Of a stretch of DNA of 64,000 nt, positions 56,609 through 64,000 are shown piece after piece (position 1 is the stretch's first letter; each line of letters starts with the position of its first letter). Made by a program: the position numbers and the translations under genes. The notes under the pieces are model-generated. The model was not told the origin of the DNA and made no database searches. It worked only from the letters and a program-made list of their open reading frames with translations. Source of the DNA: Nonomuraea pusilla (GTDB lineage: Bacteria; Actinomycetota; Actinomycetes; Streptosporangiales; Streptosporangiaceae); NCBI RefSeq assembly GCF_900109355.1, contig NZ_FOBF01000011.1, forward strand, positions 62,001 to 126,000. Direction: 5' to 3'.

Positions 56609-57523
56609 TTGTCCCCGACCACCCCACGTGAGCTCGGCCTGCTGGCCGACTGCGCGAACTGCTTCGGGTTGTGCTGCGTCGCGCTGCCGTTCTCGGCCTC
56701 CGCCGACTTCGCCATGGACAAGGACGCCGGCCGGCCCTGCCCGAACCTCGCCGCCGACTTCCGCTGCTCCATCCACGACCACCTGCGTGACAGGGGCTTC
56801 CCCGGCTGCACGGTGTACGACTGCTTCGGCGCGGGCCAGAAGATCTCCCAGGTCACCTTCGGCGGGCGTGACTGGCGGTCGGAGCCGGGGTCGGCGGGTC
56901 GGATGTTCGCGGCGTTCCCCGTCATGCGCCAGCTCCACGAGCTGCTGTGGTACCTCGCCGAGTCACTGACCCTCGACGCCGCCCGCCCGGTCCTGCCCGA
57001 GGTGCGGCGGGCGCTGGAGGAGGTCGAGCGGCTCACCCGCGGCGACGCCGCCGACCTGGCCGCGCTCGACGTGGCGGCCTGCCGCGCCGCGGTCAACCCG
57101 CTGCTGCTGCGCGTCAGCGAGCTGGTCAGGGCGGGGCTCGGCGGCAAGGACCACCGGGGCGCCGACCTCATCGGCGCGAGGCTCGACGGCGCCCGGCTGC
57201 GCGGGGCCGACCTGCGTGGCGCGTACCTGATCGGCGCCCGGCTGCGGGGCGCCGACCTGCGGCAGGCCGACCTCATCGGCGCCGACCTGCGCGGCGCCGA
57301 CCTGTCGGGCGCCGACCTCACCGGCGCGATCTTCCTCACCCAGTCCCAGGTGAACGCCGCCGCGGGCGACTCCGCCACGCGGCTGCCCGAGGGGCTGAGC
57401 CGCCCGTCCCACTGGACGGACACGCCGGCGGCCTCGCGCCCGGCTCCGGGCACCCCGCGCTCGGACTCGGGCTCGCGCTCGGGCTCGGGGACGCGACGCC
57501 GCCGCCCGCCCCGCCGGCGCTGA
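56609..57523 (+). CDS. Pentapeptide-repeat protein with Cys-rich N-terminus
   Basis: 304 residues from TTG 56609 (GAGGAG nine bases upstream). Eight Cys (15, 18, 22, 23, 44, 53, 67, 72) in LADCANCFGLCCVALPFSAS, GRPCPNLAADFRCSIHDHLR, GFPGCTVYDCFGAG suggest a metal or Fe-S site. About 13 pentapeptides follow at 180-243 (RGADLIGARLDGARLRGADL), forming a right-handed quadrilateral beta-helix. The tail is Ser/Arg-rich. DNA-mimic pentapeptide proteins protect gyrase, but this one is too short in repeats to claim that. Confidence 0.85.
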   Translation: MSPTTPRELGLLADCANCFGLCCVALPFSASADFAMDKDAGRPCPNLAADFRCSIHDHLRDRGFPGCTVYDCFGAGQKISQVTFGGRDWRSEPGSAGRMFAAFPVMRQLHELLWYLAESLTLDAARPVLPEVRRALEEVERLTRGDAADLAALDVAACRAAVNPLLLRVSELVRAGLGGKDHRGADLIGARLDGARLRGADLRGAYLIGARLRGADLRQADLIGADLRGADLSGADLTGAIFLTQSQVNAAAGDSATRLPEGLSRPSHWTDTPAASRPAPGTPRSDSGSRSGSGTRRRRPPRRR

Positions 57524-57524
57524 C

Positions 57525-57554
57525 GTGGAGCCGTGACGCCACGGCGGCCTCCAC
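57525..57554. terminator. Terminator between convergent genes
   Basis: GTGGAG-CCGTG and CACGG-cggc-CTCCAC form a bulged stem around ACGC, immediately after the pentapeptide stop; CCGCCT-ggct-AGGCGG (57554-57569) adds a second hairpin at the MarR end. Confidence 0.55.
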
Positions 57555-57561
57555 CGCCTGG

Positions 57562-58059
57562 CTAGGCGGAGGTGTCGCCCAGGGATTCGAGGAGGTCGCG
57601 GAGGGCGGCGGCGAGGTCGTCGCGCCGGTCGGGCGTCAGGCGGGAGAGCACCCGGGCTTCGGTCTCGAGGTGCGCGGGCAGCGTCCGCTCGATCAGGGCG
57701 AACCCCTCGTCGGTGAGCGTGACGTGCACGACGCGGCCGTCGGACGCGCTGGGTGTGCGCCGGACCAGGCCGCGGGCCTCCAGCCGGTCGAGCCGCTGCG
57801 TCACCGCGCCCGACGTGATCATGGACGACCGCATCAGCTCGGCCGGGGTGAGCCGGTGCGGCGGGTCGCTGCGCCGCAGCGTGGCCAGCACGTCGAACGA
57901 CGCCCGGTCGAGCCCGTGGGCGGCGAAGGTGCGCCCCAGTTCGGCGTCCACGAGCCGGGCCAGCCGTGACAGCCGCCCGATGATCCCCATGGGGGAGACG
58001 TCCAGGTCGGGACGTTGCGCCTGCCACTGCGCGAGGACGAGATCGACGTGATCGGCCAC
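57562..58059 (-). CDS. MarR-family regulator
   Basis: 165 residues from GTG 58059. RLSRLARLVDAELGRTFAAH, LDRASFDVLATLRRSDPPHR, LTPAELMRSSMITSGAVTQR, LDRLEARGLVRRTPSASDGR (wing), VVHVTLTDEGFALIER. It is divergent from the EamA/oxidoreductase operon; two CTTAGTGCTAAG sites between them are its likely operators. Confidence 0.92.
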   Translation of the reverse strand: MADHVDLVLAQWQAQRPDLDVSPMGIIGRLSRLARLVDAELGRTFAAHGLDRASFDVLATLRRSDPPHRLTPAELMRSSMITSGAVTQRLDRLEARGLVRRTPSASDGRVVHVTLTDEGFALIERTLPAHLETEARVLSRLTPDRRDDLAAALRDLLESLGDTSA

Positions 58060-58111
58060 GGGCCCAGCCTAGCCGTTCTCTTAGCAGTGAGGTAAATCAC
58101 GCTGCGCTTTG

Positions 58112-58144
58112 CTTAGTGCTAAGTTACTTTGTCTTAGTGCTAAG
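58112..58144. promoter_or_regulatory. Two phased MarR operators, CTTAGTGCTAAG
   Basis: Identical 12-bp palindromes at 58112-58123 and 58133-58144, 21 bases apart (two helical turns). Each contains an in-frame GTG, and the second overlaps the likely EamA start codon. Confidence 0.85.
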
Positions 58145-59066
58145 AAATCGCTTCGGCGTCGTCGCCGTGACGGCGCTCGCCCCCGCCGTCTGGGGCACCA
58201 CCTACCTCGTCACCACGGAACTGCTGCCGCCGGGAAGGCCGCTGCTGGCCGCCGTCGCCCGCGCGCTGCCCGCCGGGCTCCTCCTCGTCGCCATCACCCG
58301 TACGCTGCCCTCCGGCTCGTGGTGGTGGCGCGCGGCCGTGCTCGGCGCGCTCAACATCGGGGTGTTCTTCGCGCTGCTGTTCGTCGGCGCGTACCGGCTG
58401 CCCGGAGGCGTGGCCGCGACCGTGGGCGCCGTCCAGCCGCTGCTCGTCGCCGTGCTGTCGGCCGGGCTCCTCGGCGAGCGGCTGACCGCGCGCACCGCCG
58501 TCGCCGCCGCGGCGGGCATGGGCGGCGTCGCCCTGCTGGTGCTGCGCGCCGACGCCCGGCTCGACGCGCTCGGCGTGGCCGCCGCGCTCGGCGGCGCCGT
58601 CGTCATGGCCGCCGGGGTCGTGCTCAGCAAGCGCTGGACCTCGCCCGCGCCGCTCCTGGCCACCACCGGCTGGCAGCTCGTCGCGGGCGGCCTGCTGCTG
58701 CTCCCGGTGGCGTTCGCCGTCGAAGGGCCCCCGCCCGCCCACCTGACCGCCGCCAACCTCGCCGGGTACGCCTACCTGACCCTCGTCGGCGCCGCCCTCG
58801 CCTACACGCTGTGGTTCCGCGGCATCAGGGCGCTCACCCCCACCAAGGTCACCTTCCTCGGCCTGCTCAGCCCGGTCGTCGCGACCGCGCTCGGCTGGCT
58901 CGTCCTCGGGCAGTCGCTCGGCGCGTGGCAGGGGCTGGGGGCGGCCGTCGTCCTCGCCGCGCTCGTCGCCGTCCAGCTCCAGCCCACCCGTACGGCGCCG
59001 CCCGCGCCCGGCGACCCGGGCACTCCCGCCCTGGTGCCGAACACCCCGATCGGAGAGAGGTCATGA
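58137..59066 (+). CDS. EamA/DMT-family transporter
   Basis: 309 residues from GTG 58137; GTG 58116 is in frame and no ribosome site is visible, so a leaderless message is possible. Ten membrane helices in two EamA repeats: VTALAPAVWGTTYLVTTELL, LGALNIGVFFALLFVGAYRL, AATVGAVQPLLVAVLSAGLL and LGVAAALGGAVVMAAGVVLS, FLGLLSPVVATALGWLVLGQ. It exports amino acids, nucleosides or similar metabolites; substrate unknown. Translationally coupled (ATGA) to the next gene. Confidence 0.9.
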   Translation: MLRNRFGVVAVTALAPAVWGTTYLVTTELLPPGRPLLAAVARALPAGLLLVAITRTLPSGSWWWRAAVLGALNIGVFFALLFVGAYRLPGGVAATVGAVQPLLVAVLSAGLLGERLTARTAVAAAAGMGGVALLVLRADARLDALGVAAALGGAVVMAAGVVLSKRWTSPAPLLATTGWQLVAGGLLLLPVAFAVEGPPPAHLTAANLAGYAYLTLVGAALAYTLWFRGIRALTPTKVTFLGLLSPVVATALGWLVLGQSLGAWQGLGAAVVLAALVAVQLQPTRTAPPAPGDPGTPALVPNTPIGERS

Positions 59067-59698
59067 CGACGATGCGCATCACCGTGTTCGGCGCCGCGGG
59101 AGGCGTCGGCCGCCGCGTCCTCGCCGAGGCCGTGGACCGGGGCCACGACGTCACCGCCGTCGTCCGCGACCCCGCGCGCCGCCCCGGACTGCCCGGCCGG
59201 GTGGTGGCGGGGGACGCCGCCGCCGTCGAGGACGTCGTACGGCTCAGCGCCGGGCAGGACGTCGTGATCAGTGCCACCCGGCCCGCCCCCGGCCATGAGC
59301 GGGACCTGGTCACCACCGCCGAGGCCCTGCTGGCCGGGCTGGCCCGCACCGGGGTGCGGCTGCTGCTCGTCGGCGGCGCCGGCAGCCTGACCGTGCCCGG
59401 CGGCGGCACCCTGGTCGACACGCCTGACTTCCCGCCCGCCTGGCGGCCCATCGCGCTGGCCTGCGGCGACCAGCTGGACGCCTGCCGCGCCGACACCGCT
59501 GTGGACTGGGCCTACCTCAGCCCGCCCGCCCTGCTCGAACCCGGCGTGCGCACCGGCCGGTACCGGCTGGGCCGCGACGAGCTGCTGACCGACGCCGCCG
59601 GCAGGTCGGAGATCTCGATGGAGGACCTGGCCGTGGCGCTGCTCGACGAGGCCGAGCGGCCACGGCACCGCCGTGCCAGATTCACCGTGGCGTACTGA
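59063..59698 (+). CDS. NAD(P)H-binding atypical SDR
   Basis: 211 residues from ATG 59063, overlapping the transporter stop. MRITVFGAAGGVGRRVLAEA carries GxxGxxG, then VDRGHDVTAVVRDPARRPGL, VISATRPAPGHERDLVTTAE, VRLLLVGGAGSLTVPGGGTL and VDWAYLSPPALLEPGVRTGR. The family resembles YhfK/BVR-B-like reductases. Coregulated with the EamA exporter by MarR. Confidence 0.88.
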   Translation: MTTMRITVFGAAGGVGRRVLAEAVDRGHDVTAVVRDPARRPGLPGRVVAGDAAAVEDVVRLSAGQDVVISATRPAPGHERDLVTTAEALLAGLARTGVRLLLVGGAGSLTVPGGGTLVDTPDFPPAWRPIALACGDQLDACRADTAVDWAYLSPPALLEPGVRTGRYRLGRDELLTDAAGRSEISMEDLAVALLDEAERPRHRRARFTVAY

Positions 59699-59775
59699 TT
59701 TTCCTGGAAAAGGCCAACAATGTCATGACACTGTAATTGAAATGAACTGAATAAATTTCTTTCTCATGATATGAT

Positions 59776-59802
59776 GGGAACAGGAATGAAATAACGGATA
59801 TA
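59776..59802 (+). promoter_or_regulatory. Promoter of the Ppm2-type methyltransferase (ECF-like)
   Basis: GGGAAC (59776-59781), 15 bases, GATATA (59797-59802), then 12 bases to the GTG at 59815. The surrounding 59699-59814 is strikingly AT-rich for this genome. The message would be leaderless or nearly so. Confidence 0.45.
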
Positions 59803-59814
59803 GCCTTCCTCGCT

Positions 59815-60702
59815 GTGACCAACGTTTCATCCCCGAGCGCGACCGCGCTCACCGCAGCGGCCGCCCGCGCGGCCCACCTGGTCGTCGACCAGGCCCCCTT
59901 CCTCTTCGCCGACCCGCTCGCGCACCGCCTCCTCGGCGAGCAGGCGGACACGCTCCTGGGCTACCACCGCGCCCACGGATCGCACCCCGTGCTCGCCGGC
60001 GCGCGCACCGCCGTCGTGACCCGCGCCCGCTACACCGAGGACCGGCTCGCGGAGAGCACGCGCCGCGGCGTCGCCCAGTACGTCATCCTCGGCGCCGGGC
60101 TCGACACCTCCGCCTACCGGCCCGACGCGCCCCGCGGCACGCGGGTCTTCGAGGTCGACCGTCCGGCCACGCAGGAATGGAAACGCCTGCGCCTGGCCGA
60201 GGAGGGGATCACGGCGCCGGGCACCGTGACCTTCGTGCCGGTCGACCTCGAACGCGACTCGCTGCCCGGCCGTCTCGCGGCGCACGGGTTCGACCCGTCG
60301 GCGCCCGCGTTCGTGGCCTGGCTGGGCGTCAGCATGTACCTCACCCGCGAGGCCGTCGGCGCGACGCTTGACGCCGTCCGCGCGTTCGCGCCCGGCACCG
60401 AACTCGTCATGGACTACCTGCTCCCCGAAGAGCTGCGCGACGCGGACGGCCAGGCGTACGCCGAGGCCGTGATGGGGATGGCCGCCCGGAACGGCGAGCC
60501 GTGGCTGTCCTTCTTCGCCCCCGCCGACCTGACGTCCCTGCTCGGACGGCACGGCCTGGAGGTGGTCGAGCACGTCGGGCAGCGTGAGTGCGTCGCCCCG
60601 GAGCTGTGGGAACGCTCCGACGCGCTGCGGCCGTCACGGCTCGCGTGCCTGGCACGCGCCCGCGTCGCCCCGCCCTCCCGGACGGTTGACTCCACAGGGT
60701 GA
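59815..60702 (+). CDS. Ppm2/LCMT-type SAM-dependent methyltransferase
   Basis: 295 residues from GTG 59815. SATALTAAAARAAHLVVDQA, PFLFADPLAHRLLGEQADTL (LCM family N-terminus), RYTEDRLAESTRRGVAQYVI, LGAGLDTSAYRPDAPRGTRV (SAM site with GAGLDT), FEVDRPATQEWKRLRLAEEG, FVAWLGVSMYLTREAVGATL. These are O-methyltransferases of carboxyl or polyketide-type substrates in actinomycetes. No ribosome site; see the promoter entry. Confidence 0.9.
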   Translation: MTNVSSPSATALTAAAARAAHLVVDQAPFLFADPLAHRLLGEQADTLLGYHRAHGSHPVLAGARTAVVTRARYTEDRLAESTRRGVAQYVILGAGLDTSAYRPDAPRGTRVFEVDRPATQEWKRLRLAEEGITAPGTVTFVPVDLERDSLPGRLAAHGFDPSAPAFVAWLGVSMYLTREAVGATLDAVRAFAPGTELVMDYLLPEELRDADGQAYAEAVMGMAARNGEPWLSFFAPADLTSLLGRHGLEVVEHVGQRECVAPELWERSDALRPSRLACLARARVAPPSRTVDSTG

Positions 60703-60848
60703 GGATCGGCCGCTCGGCTGCGCTACGCCGGCGCCCACCTGGCCTGCGCGGAGCCGCTCAGGCGAGCCGGCGAACACCCGGCGCACCCGTTCGAGCCGCC
60801 CCCGTCCCAGCGGCGGCGGTCACGGGGCGCGCCGGGCCGCCGGGAGCG

Positions 60849-61685
60849 CTAGTCCACCGACCAGAGCGGCCTGTTGTCCTTGGAGTAGAGCACGATGTTG
60901 CCCTGGTTCTGCACCGCCAGGTACGCGCCGGGGTTGCCCGCGGTCCTGGTGATCCACAGGGCCGTGTTCGACGAGCTGTAGACGACCAGGTTGCCTTCCT
61001 TCTGCATCACGGCGTAGGCGCCGGGCTTGCCGGCCGTCGGGGTCGTCCAGAGCGCCTTGCCGGCCCGGCTGTACAGGACGAGGTTGCCCTCCTTCTGCAT
61101 GAGCAGCTTGTACTCGCCGTTGCGCGACTGGACCCACTGCCCGGCCTTCAGCGTGTGGCCGGACGGCAGCGACCCGGCGTAGGCGTGCCGCGACCACAAG
61201 AACTCGTTGCCCGCCGAGTAGATGACGAGGTTGCCGTCGTTGTGCACCTTGAGGTACGCGCCGGGGTTGCCGGCGGTGCTGGTGCCCCACAGCGGCCGGC
61301 CGGACGTGCTGTAGACGACGAGGTTGCCCTCGCGCTGCATCGTCGTGTACGCGGTGGCGCCCGACGTGGGCGTCGCCCAGAGGGCCGTGTTGCCGGGGCC
61401 GTAGAGGACGAGGTTGCCCTCCGTCTGCTGGATCAGCCGGTACTGGCCGTTCTCGGACTTCACCGACTCGTTCGGCTTGAGCACCTCGCCCGCGGTCAGC
61501 CTGTCGTCCGTCTTGTCCGCCGCCGGACCGGCCGTCGTGCCGGCCGTCGTGCCGGCCATCGTGCCGGCCGTGCCGGCGTGGGCCGCCGCCGACAGCGGCA
61601 GCGCCAGCGCCGCCGCCAGGAGCGCGCACACTCCCGCCCCGCGCAGGTCCGCCCGTCCGAGTGAACGCCTTCGTACTCGCCTCAC
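60849..61685 (-). CDS. Secreted bulb-type (B-type) lectin
   Basis: 278 residues from GTG 61685 (GGAG nine bases upstream). Basic signal peptide with core VCALLAAALALPLSAAAHA. A short MAGTTAGTTAG linker precedes two B-lectin domains with six copies of the Qx(D/E)GNxVxY mannose-site motif: QTEGNLVLYG, QREGNLVVYS, HNDGNLVIYS, QKEGNLVLYS, QKEGNLVVYS, QNQGNIVLYS. Asp of the canonical site is Glu or Gln in most copies, which may weaken sugar binding. An extracellular carbohydrate-binding role is probable. Confidence 0.88.
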   Translation of the reverse strand: MRRVRRRSLGRADLRGAGVCALLAAALALPLSAAAHAGTAGTMAGTTAGTTAGPAADKTDDRLTAGEVLKPNESVKSENGQYRLIQQTEGNLVLYGPGNTALWATPTSGATAYTTMQREGNLVVYSTSGRPLWGTSTAGNPGAYLKVHNDGNLVIYSAGNEFLWSRHAYAGSLPSGHTLKAGQWVQSRNGEYKLLMQKEGNLVLYSRAGKALWTTPTAGKPGAYAVMQKEGNLVVYSSSNTALWITRTAGNPGAYLAVQNQGNIVLYSKDNRPLWSVD

Positions 61686-61796
61686 GAAACGAACTCCGAA
61701 TCTTCTCGTGCTTGTCTGACGGGCCACGACCTTAGGGACCCGGACCGGGCCGCGGTGACGGTCGTTCGACCCGCAATGCGTACCGTGATCACCTGG

Positions 61797-62453
61797 TCAC
61801 AGGTCGCCCACGTCGATCAGCCCGTCCTGGATCGCCCGCGCGACCAGGTTGGCCTTGGTCCTGGCCTCCCGCCCCACGTTCGCGTACTTGACCCTGACCC
61901 GGTCCAGGTAGGAGCTGACCGTGCGCGGCGTGATGCCGAGCCTCTGGGCGACGAGCTCCTTCGACTCGCACTGGAACCACTCGATCAGCACCTCCTCCTC
62001 CCGCAGGGAGAGCTTGGGCCGGTCCGGTGCGGTGTCGGCGCCGAACGCCCCGGCCAGCGCCGGCGGCGTGTACGGCCGGTCGTGCGCCGCCGCCGCGGTG
62101 GCCGCGATGAGGTGCTCCTCCCCCTCGGCCTTGGTGAGGAAGGTGAAGGCCCCGAGGTCCATGCAGGTCAGCGCGGTCCTCTCGTCGTCGCGCATCGTGT
62201 ACACGACGACCTGCCGGCCCGCCTCGACCAGCCGCCGCAGCTCGTCGTAGGCGGGCGGGCGGCCGCCCAGTTGCAGGTCGAGCACGACGACGGCGGCCGT
62301 GTCCCCCGGCGGCGTCCACGCGGTCTCCACGCCGGCGCCTGAGGCCACGACCTTGATCGGCGGATCCGCCGTCGAGTACCAGTGCTCGGCCCCCGCCAGG
62401 ACCACCGGATGGTCGTCGATCATCGTCACCGTGATGGCGTCGCCTGTCGCCAC
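61797..62453 (-). CDS. NarL/LuxR-type response regulator
   Basis: 218 residues from GTG 62453 (GGAGG upstream), overlapping the kinase-like gene by 28 bases. Receiver: TMIDDHPVVLAGAEHWYSTA, VVVLDLQLGG with phospho-acceptor Asp59, YTMRDDERTALTCMDLGAFT, FLTKAEGEEHLIAA (Lys about 103). LuxR HTH: LSLREEEVLIEWFQCESKEL, VAQRLGITPRTVSSYLDRVR. It is last in the two-component operon and binds DNA when phosphorylated. Confidence 0.93.
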   Translation of the reverse strand: MATGDAITVTMIDDHPVVLAGAEHWYSTADPPIKVVASGAGVETAWTPPGDTAAVVVLDLQLGGRPPAYDELRRLVEAGRQVVVYTMRDDERTALTCMDLGAFTFLTKAEGEEHLIAATAAAAHDRPYTPPALAGAFGADTAPDRPKLSLREEEVLIEWFQCESKELVAQRLGITPRTVSSYLDRVRVKYANVGREARTKANLVARAIQDGLIDVGDL

Positions 62454-63598
62454 ACCGCCTCCACCCACACTCGATTCTCCGCAACCACAGCGTTCACCGC
62501 GACCCGCGGCGATCCGGACTCCAGGCGCGGCGCCGCCCGTCCTTCAGCCGCCGATCCTTCAGGCGCGGGCCCGTCGCCGAGGGCGCTGACCCGGACCGTG
62601 TCCGGCGTGCGGACCACGGTGACCCGGGCACCGGCCACGGCCGCGGCCAGCACGGCCGCCACCGGGTCGATCAGCTCCCGCCGCACGTCCCTCGGCAGGT
62701 CGCGCGGCTCGCCCCGCGCCGCGAACCGGACGGTGACCCCGCGGTGCTCCGCGACCTCCATGACCGCGCGCAGCTCGTGCACCAGCCGGTCGGCCACGTC
62801 GTCCTTCTCGGCGAAGAGGCGCCGCATCCTGGCCGCCTCCTGCGCGCAGCGGCGCCGGACCTCCGGGTCGGACGGGTCGAGCGAGCCGTACCCGAGCCCG
62901 GCGAGCAGCGGGACGACGGCGCCCAGCAGCGCGACGTAGCGCTGCCGGTGATCGCGGTGGACGTGCTCGGCCACCGCCTCCGCCGTACGGAACCGCTCCT
63001 CCTCCTCGGCGGCCTGCCTCGCCCGCGCGGCGACGCGCCGCACCTCCCGGATCACCAGGCTCAGCGCGAGCTGGAACCCGTAGACGGACACCACGGACAC
63101 CGCCATCGCCGCCCACGCCCGCGCTTCGGGCGGGCCCGACACGACGGCCTTGGCGAGGGCGATGGCGAGGTTGGCGCCGAGGAAGGCGGCCAGGTGCGCG
63201 AGCGGCCGGTCGAACAGCAGCAGCACGCCGTACCAGCCGACCAGGCCGAAGTACCAGTGGGCCCGGTCCAGATAGTTGCCCGGCGGCGCGGCGGCGGCCG
63301 CCGCGACCGCCGCGAGCAGCACCAGCGCCAGGCCGGCGCGCCGAGCGGGGGACGGGATCCGGCCGTCCCGCGCCAGGCACGCGGCGGCGACGGCCGCGAC
63401 CCCGGCCATCAGCGCGAACCCGGCGATCTCCAACCAGAGCGGCTGGTAGCGTCCGCCGTGCTCGACGAACGTGGGCAGGCACAGTCCGAACTGCACGCCG
63501 ACCGTGACCGCCAGGACCGACAGGCGGGCGCCGCGCAGGAGCCGGTCCTCGACGCGGGCGGCCGGCCTGTCGCGGCGGCGCTCAGCTGTCCGCGTCAT
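62426..63598 (-). CDS. Degenerate sensor histidine-kinase-like membrane protein
   Basis: 390 residues from ATG 63598, overlapping the upstream kinase by 17 bases. About six membrane helices (residues 25-190: LSVLAVTVGVQFGLCLPTFV ... GFQLALSLVIREVRR), a coiled linker, and a DHp-like helix pair (EHVHRDHRQRYVALLGAVVP, RRRCAQEAARMRRLFAEKDD). The ATPase-like tail (RRELIDPVAAVLAAAVAGAR, VTVVRTPDTVRVSALGDGPA) lacks the N-box Asn and the DxGxG G1 box, so ATP binding is doubtful. It probably modulates its intact partner. Confidence 0.75.
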   Translation of the reverse strand: MTRTAERRRDRPAARVEDRLLRGARLSVLAVTVGVQFGLCLPTFVEHGGRYQPLWLEIAGFALMAGVAAVAAACLARDGRIPSPARRAGLALVLLAAVAAAAAAPPGNYLDRAHWYFGLVGWYGVLLLFDRPLAHLAAFLGANLAIALAKAVVSGPPEARAWAAMAVSVVSVYGFQLALSLVIREVRRVAARARQAAEEEERFRTAEAVAEHVHRDHRQRYVALLGAVVPLLAGLGYGSLDPSDPEVRRRCAQEAARMRRLFAEKDDVADRLVHELRAVMEVAEHRGVTVRFAARGEPRDLPRDVRRELIDPVAAVLAAAVAGARVTVVRTPDTVRVSALGDGPAPEGSAAEGRAAPRLESGSPRVAVNAVVAENRVWVEAVWRQATPSR

Positions 63599-64000
63599 CC
63601 GCCCCCGTCCCATCCGGCCCCGCGTCATCCGGCCACGTCCATGTCAGCGTGGTGCCCTCGCCCGGCCGCGACCCGACCAGCACCCGGCCGCCCGCCCTGG
63701 CCATCCGCTCCACGATCGAACCCCGCAGGCCGCGCCGGTGCGGGGCGACCCGCAGCGGGTCGAAGCCCCGTCCCCGGTCCCGCAGCTCCACCACGACCCT
63801 CCCGCTCACGTCGAGCCCGGCGCGCAGCGACGCCTCGAGCACCCCCGCGTGCCGCTCCACGTTCGTCAGCGCCTCCCGCACGCCGTGGAAGATCGCGAGC
63901 GCCGGCGTGGCGGGCACGGCAGGCAGGTCGCCGGCCTCCACCTCGACGCGGACGGCGGGGTGGCGGGCCGCGGTGCCCAGCAGCGGCCCCAGCTCGACGC
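63582..64000 (-). CDS. Sensor histidine kinase, C-terminal ATPase part (runs off window)
   Basis: The minus strand is open from base 64000 to the stop at 63584-63582; only the C-terminal 138 residues are seen. HATPase_c boxes are intact: IFHGVREALTNVERHAGVLE (N box), VVVELRDRGRGFDPLRVAPH (G1), RRGLRGSIVERMARAGGRVL (G2) and GSRPGEGTTLTWTWPDD. This is the catalytic half of a NarX-type (HisKA_3) kinase. It heads the operon with the degenerate kinase and the LuxR regulator. Confidence 0.85.
   Translation of the reverse strand, partial: VELGPLLGTAARHPAVRVEVEAGDLPAVPATPALAIFHGVREALTNVERHAGVLEASLRAGLDVSGRVVVELRDRGRGFDPLRVAPHRRGLRGSIVERMARAGGRVLVGSRPGEGTTLTWTWPDDAGPDGTGADDADS

Overview
The window is very GC-rich (roughly 70-75 %), uses GTG and TTG starts freely, and carries typical actinomycete families: an Rv2578c-type radical SAM protein, DUF3040, DUF4190, CGNR, HelR/HelD, an HrdB/SigB-like sigma factor, PadR plus HAAS-RDD, and Rsm22. 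It looks like chromosomal DNA from a Streptosporangiales-type actinomycete such as Nonomuraea or a relative; this assignment is inference from gene content. No rRNA, tRNA, CRISPR array, prophage or biosynthetic megacluster was seen. Most of the window is accessory chromosome: many one- to three-gene units, each with its own regulator, separated by decayed DNA.

Layout. 1-2 kb: partial membrane protein, CsbD stress protein, secreted glycine-rich protein. 2.2-4.1 kb: mobile-element graveyard (resolvase tail, IS5-type transposase tail, badly mutated IS1182-type transposase). 4.2-5.4 kb: ECF sigma factor translationally coupled to a membrane-anchored FtsX-ectodomain protein. 5.6-8.4 kb: frameshifted YwqK antitoxin, secreted Ca-binding beta-gamma-crystallin plus a small secreted partner, then a gene-poor stretch. 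8.6-14.6 kb: TetR/ABM-like pair around a palindrome, radical SAM gene behind a LexA-like box, DUF3040, OsmC and GntR regulator, methyltransferase and VOC protein, the last two swollen by minisatellites. 14.7-18.2 kb: acyltransferase and penicillin-binding protein, a candidate small RNA, DUF4190 protein. 18.4-24.8 kb: HelR-type RNA-polymerase helicase divergent from a TetR gene across a nested palindrome, then NmrA/NTF2/AraC and MarR/NmrA modules. 25-34 kb: primary-like sigma factor, methyltransferase, adenosine-deaminase-like protein, phosphoesterase, ArsR-SRPBCC pair, GNATs, winged-helix protein, MerR-like/hydrolase/DUF4180 operon.

34-40 kb: TetR, PadR-RDD operon, GNAT, MFS exporter, metallo-hydrolase and CGNR regulator. 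40-46.4 kb: secreted proteins including a Cys-rich micropeptide behind two mutually exclusive hairpins, MarR/metallo-hydrolase pair, an unknown protein, an aminoglycoside-phosphotransferase-like kinase, and remnants of ankyrin, DUF6069-like and BKACE genes. 46.4-52 kb: HxlR and frameshifted carboxylesterase, MerR/MFS pair, a luciferase-like monooxygenase fused to hemerythrin with a MarR regulator. 52-57.5 kb: erythromycin-esterase-like protein with an RNA ligase, DsbA-TPR protein, Rsm22, Cys-rich pentapeptide protein. 57.5-64 kb: MarR with EamA/NAD(P)-binding operon, Ppm2-type methyltransferase behind an AT-rich promoter, B-lectin, and a two-component operon with one normal (partial) and one degenerate histidine kinase.

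Recurring logic: regulator plus divergent or coupled enzyme or exporter, with a visible palindromic operator. Recurring oddities: G/C-homopolymer frameshifts and intragenic tandem-repeat expansions.
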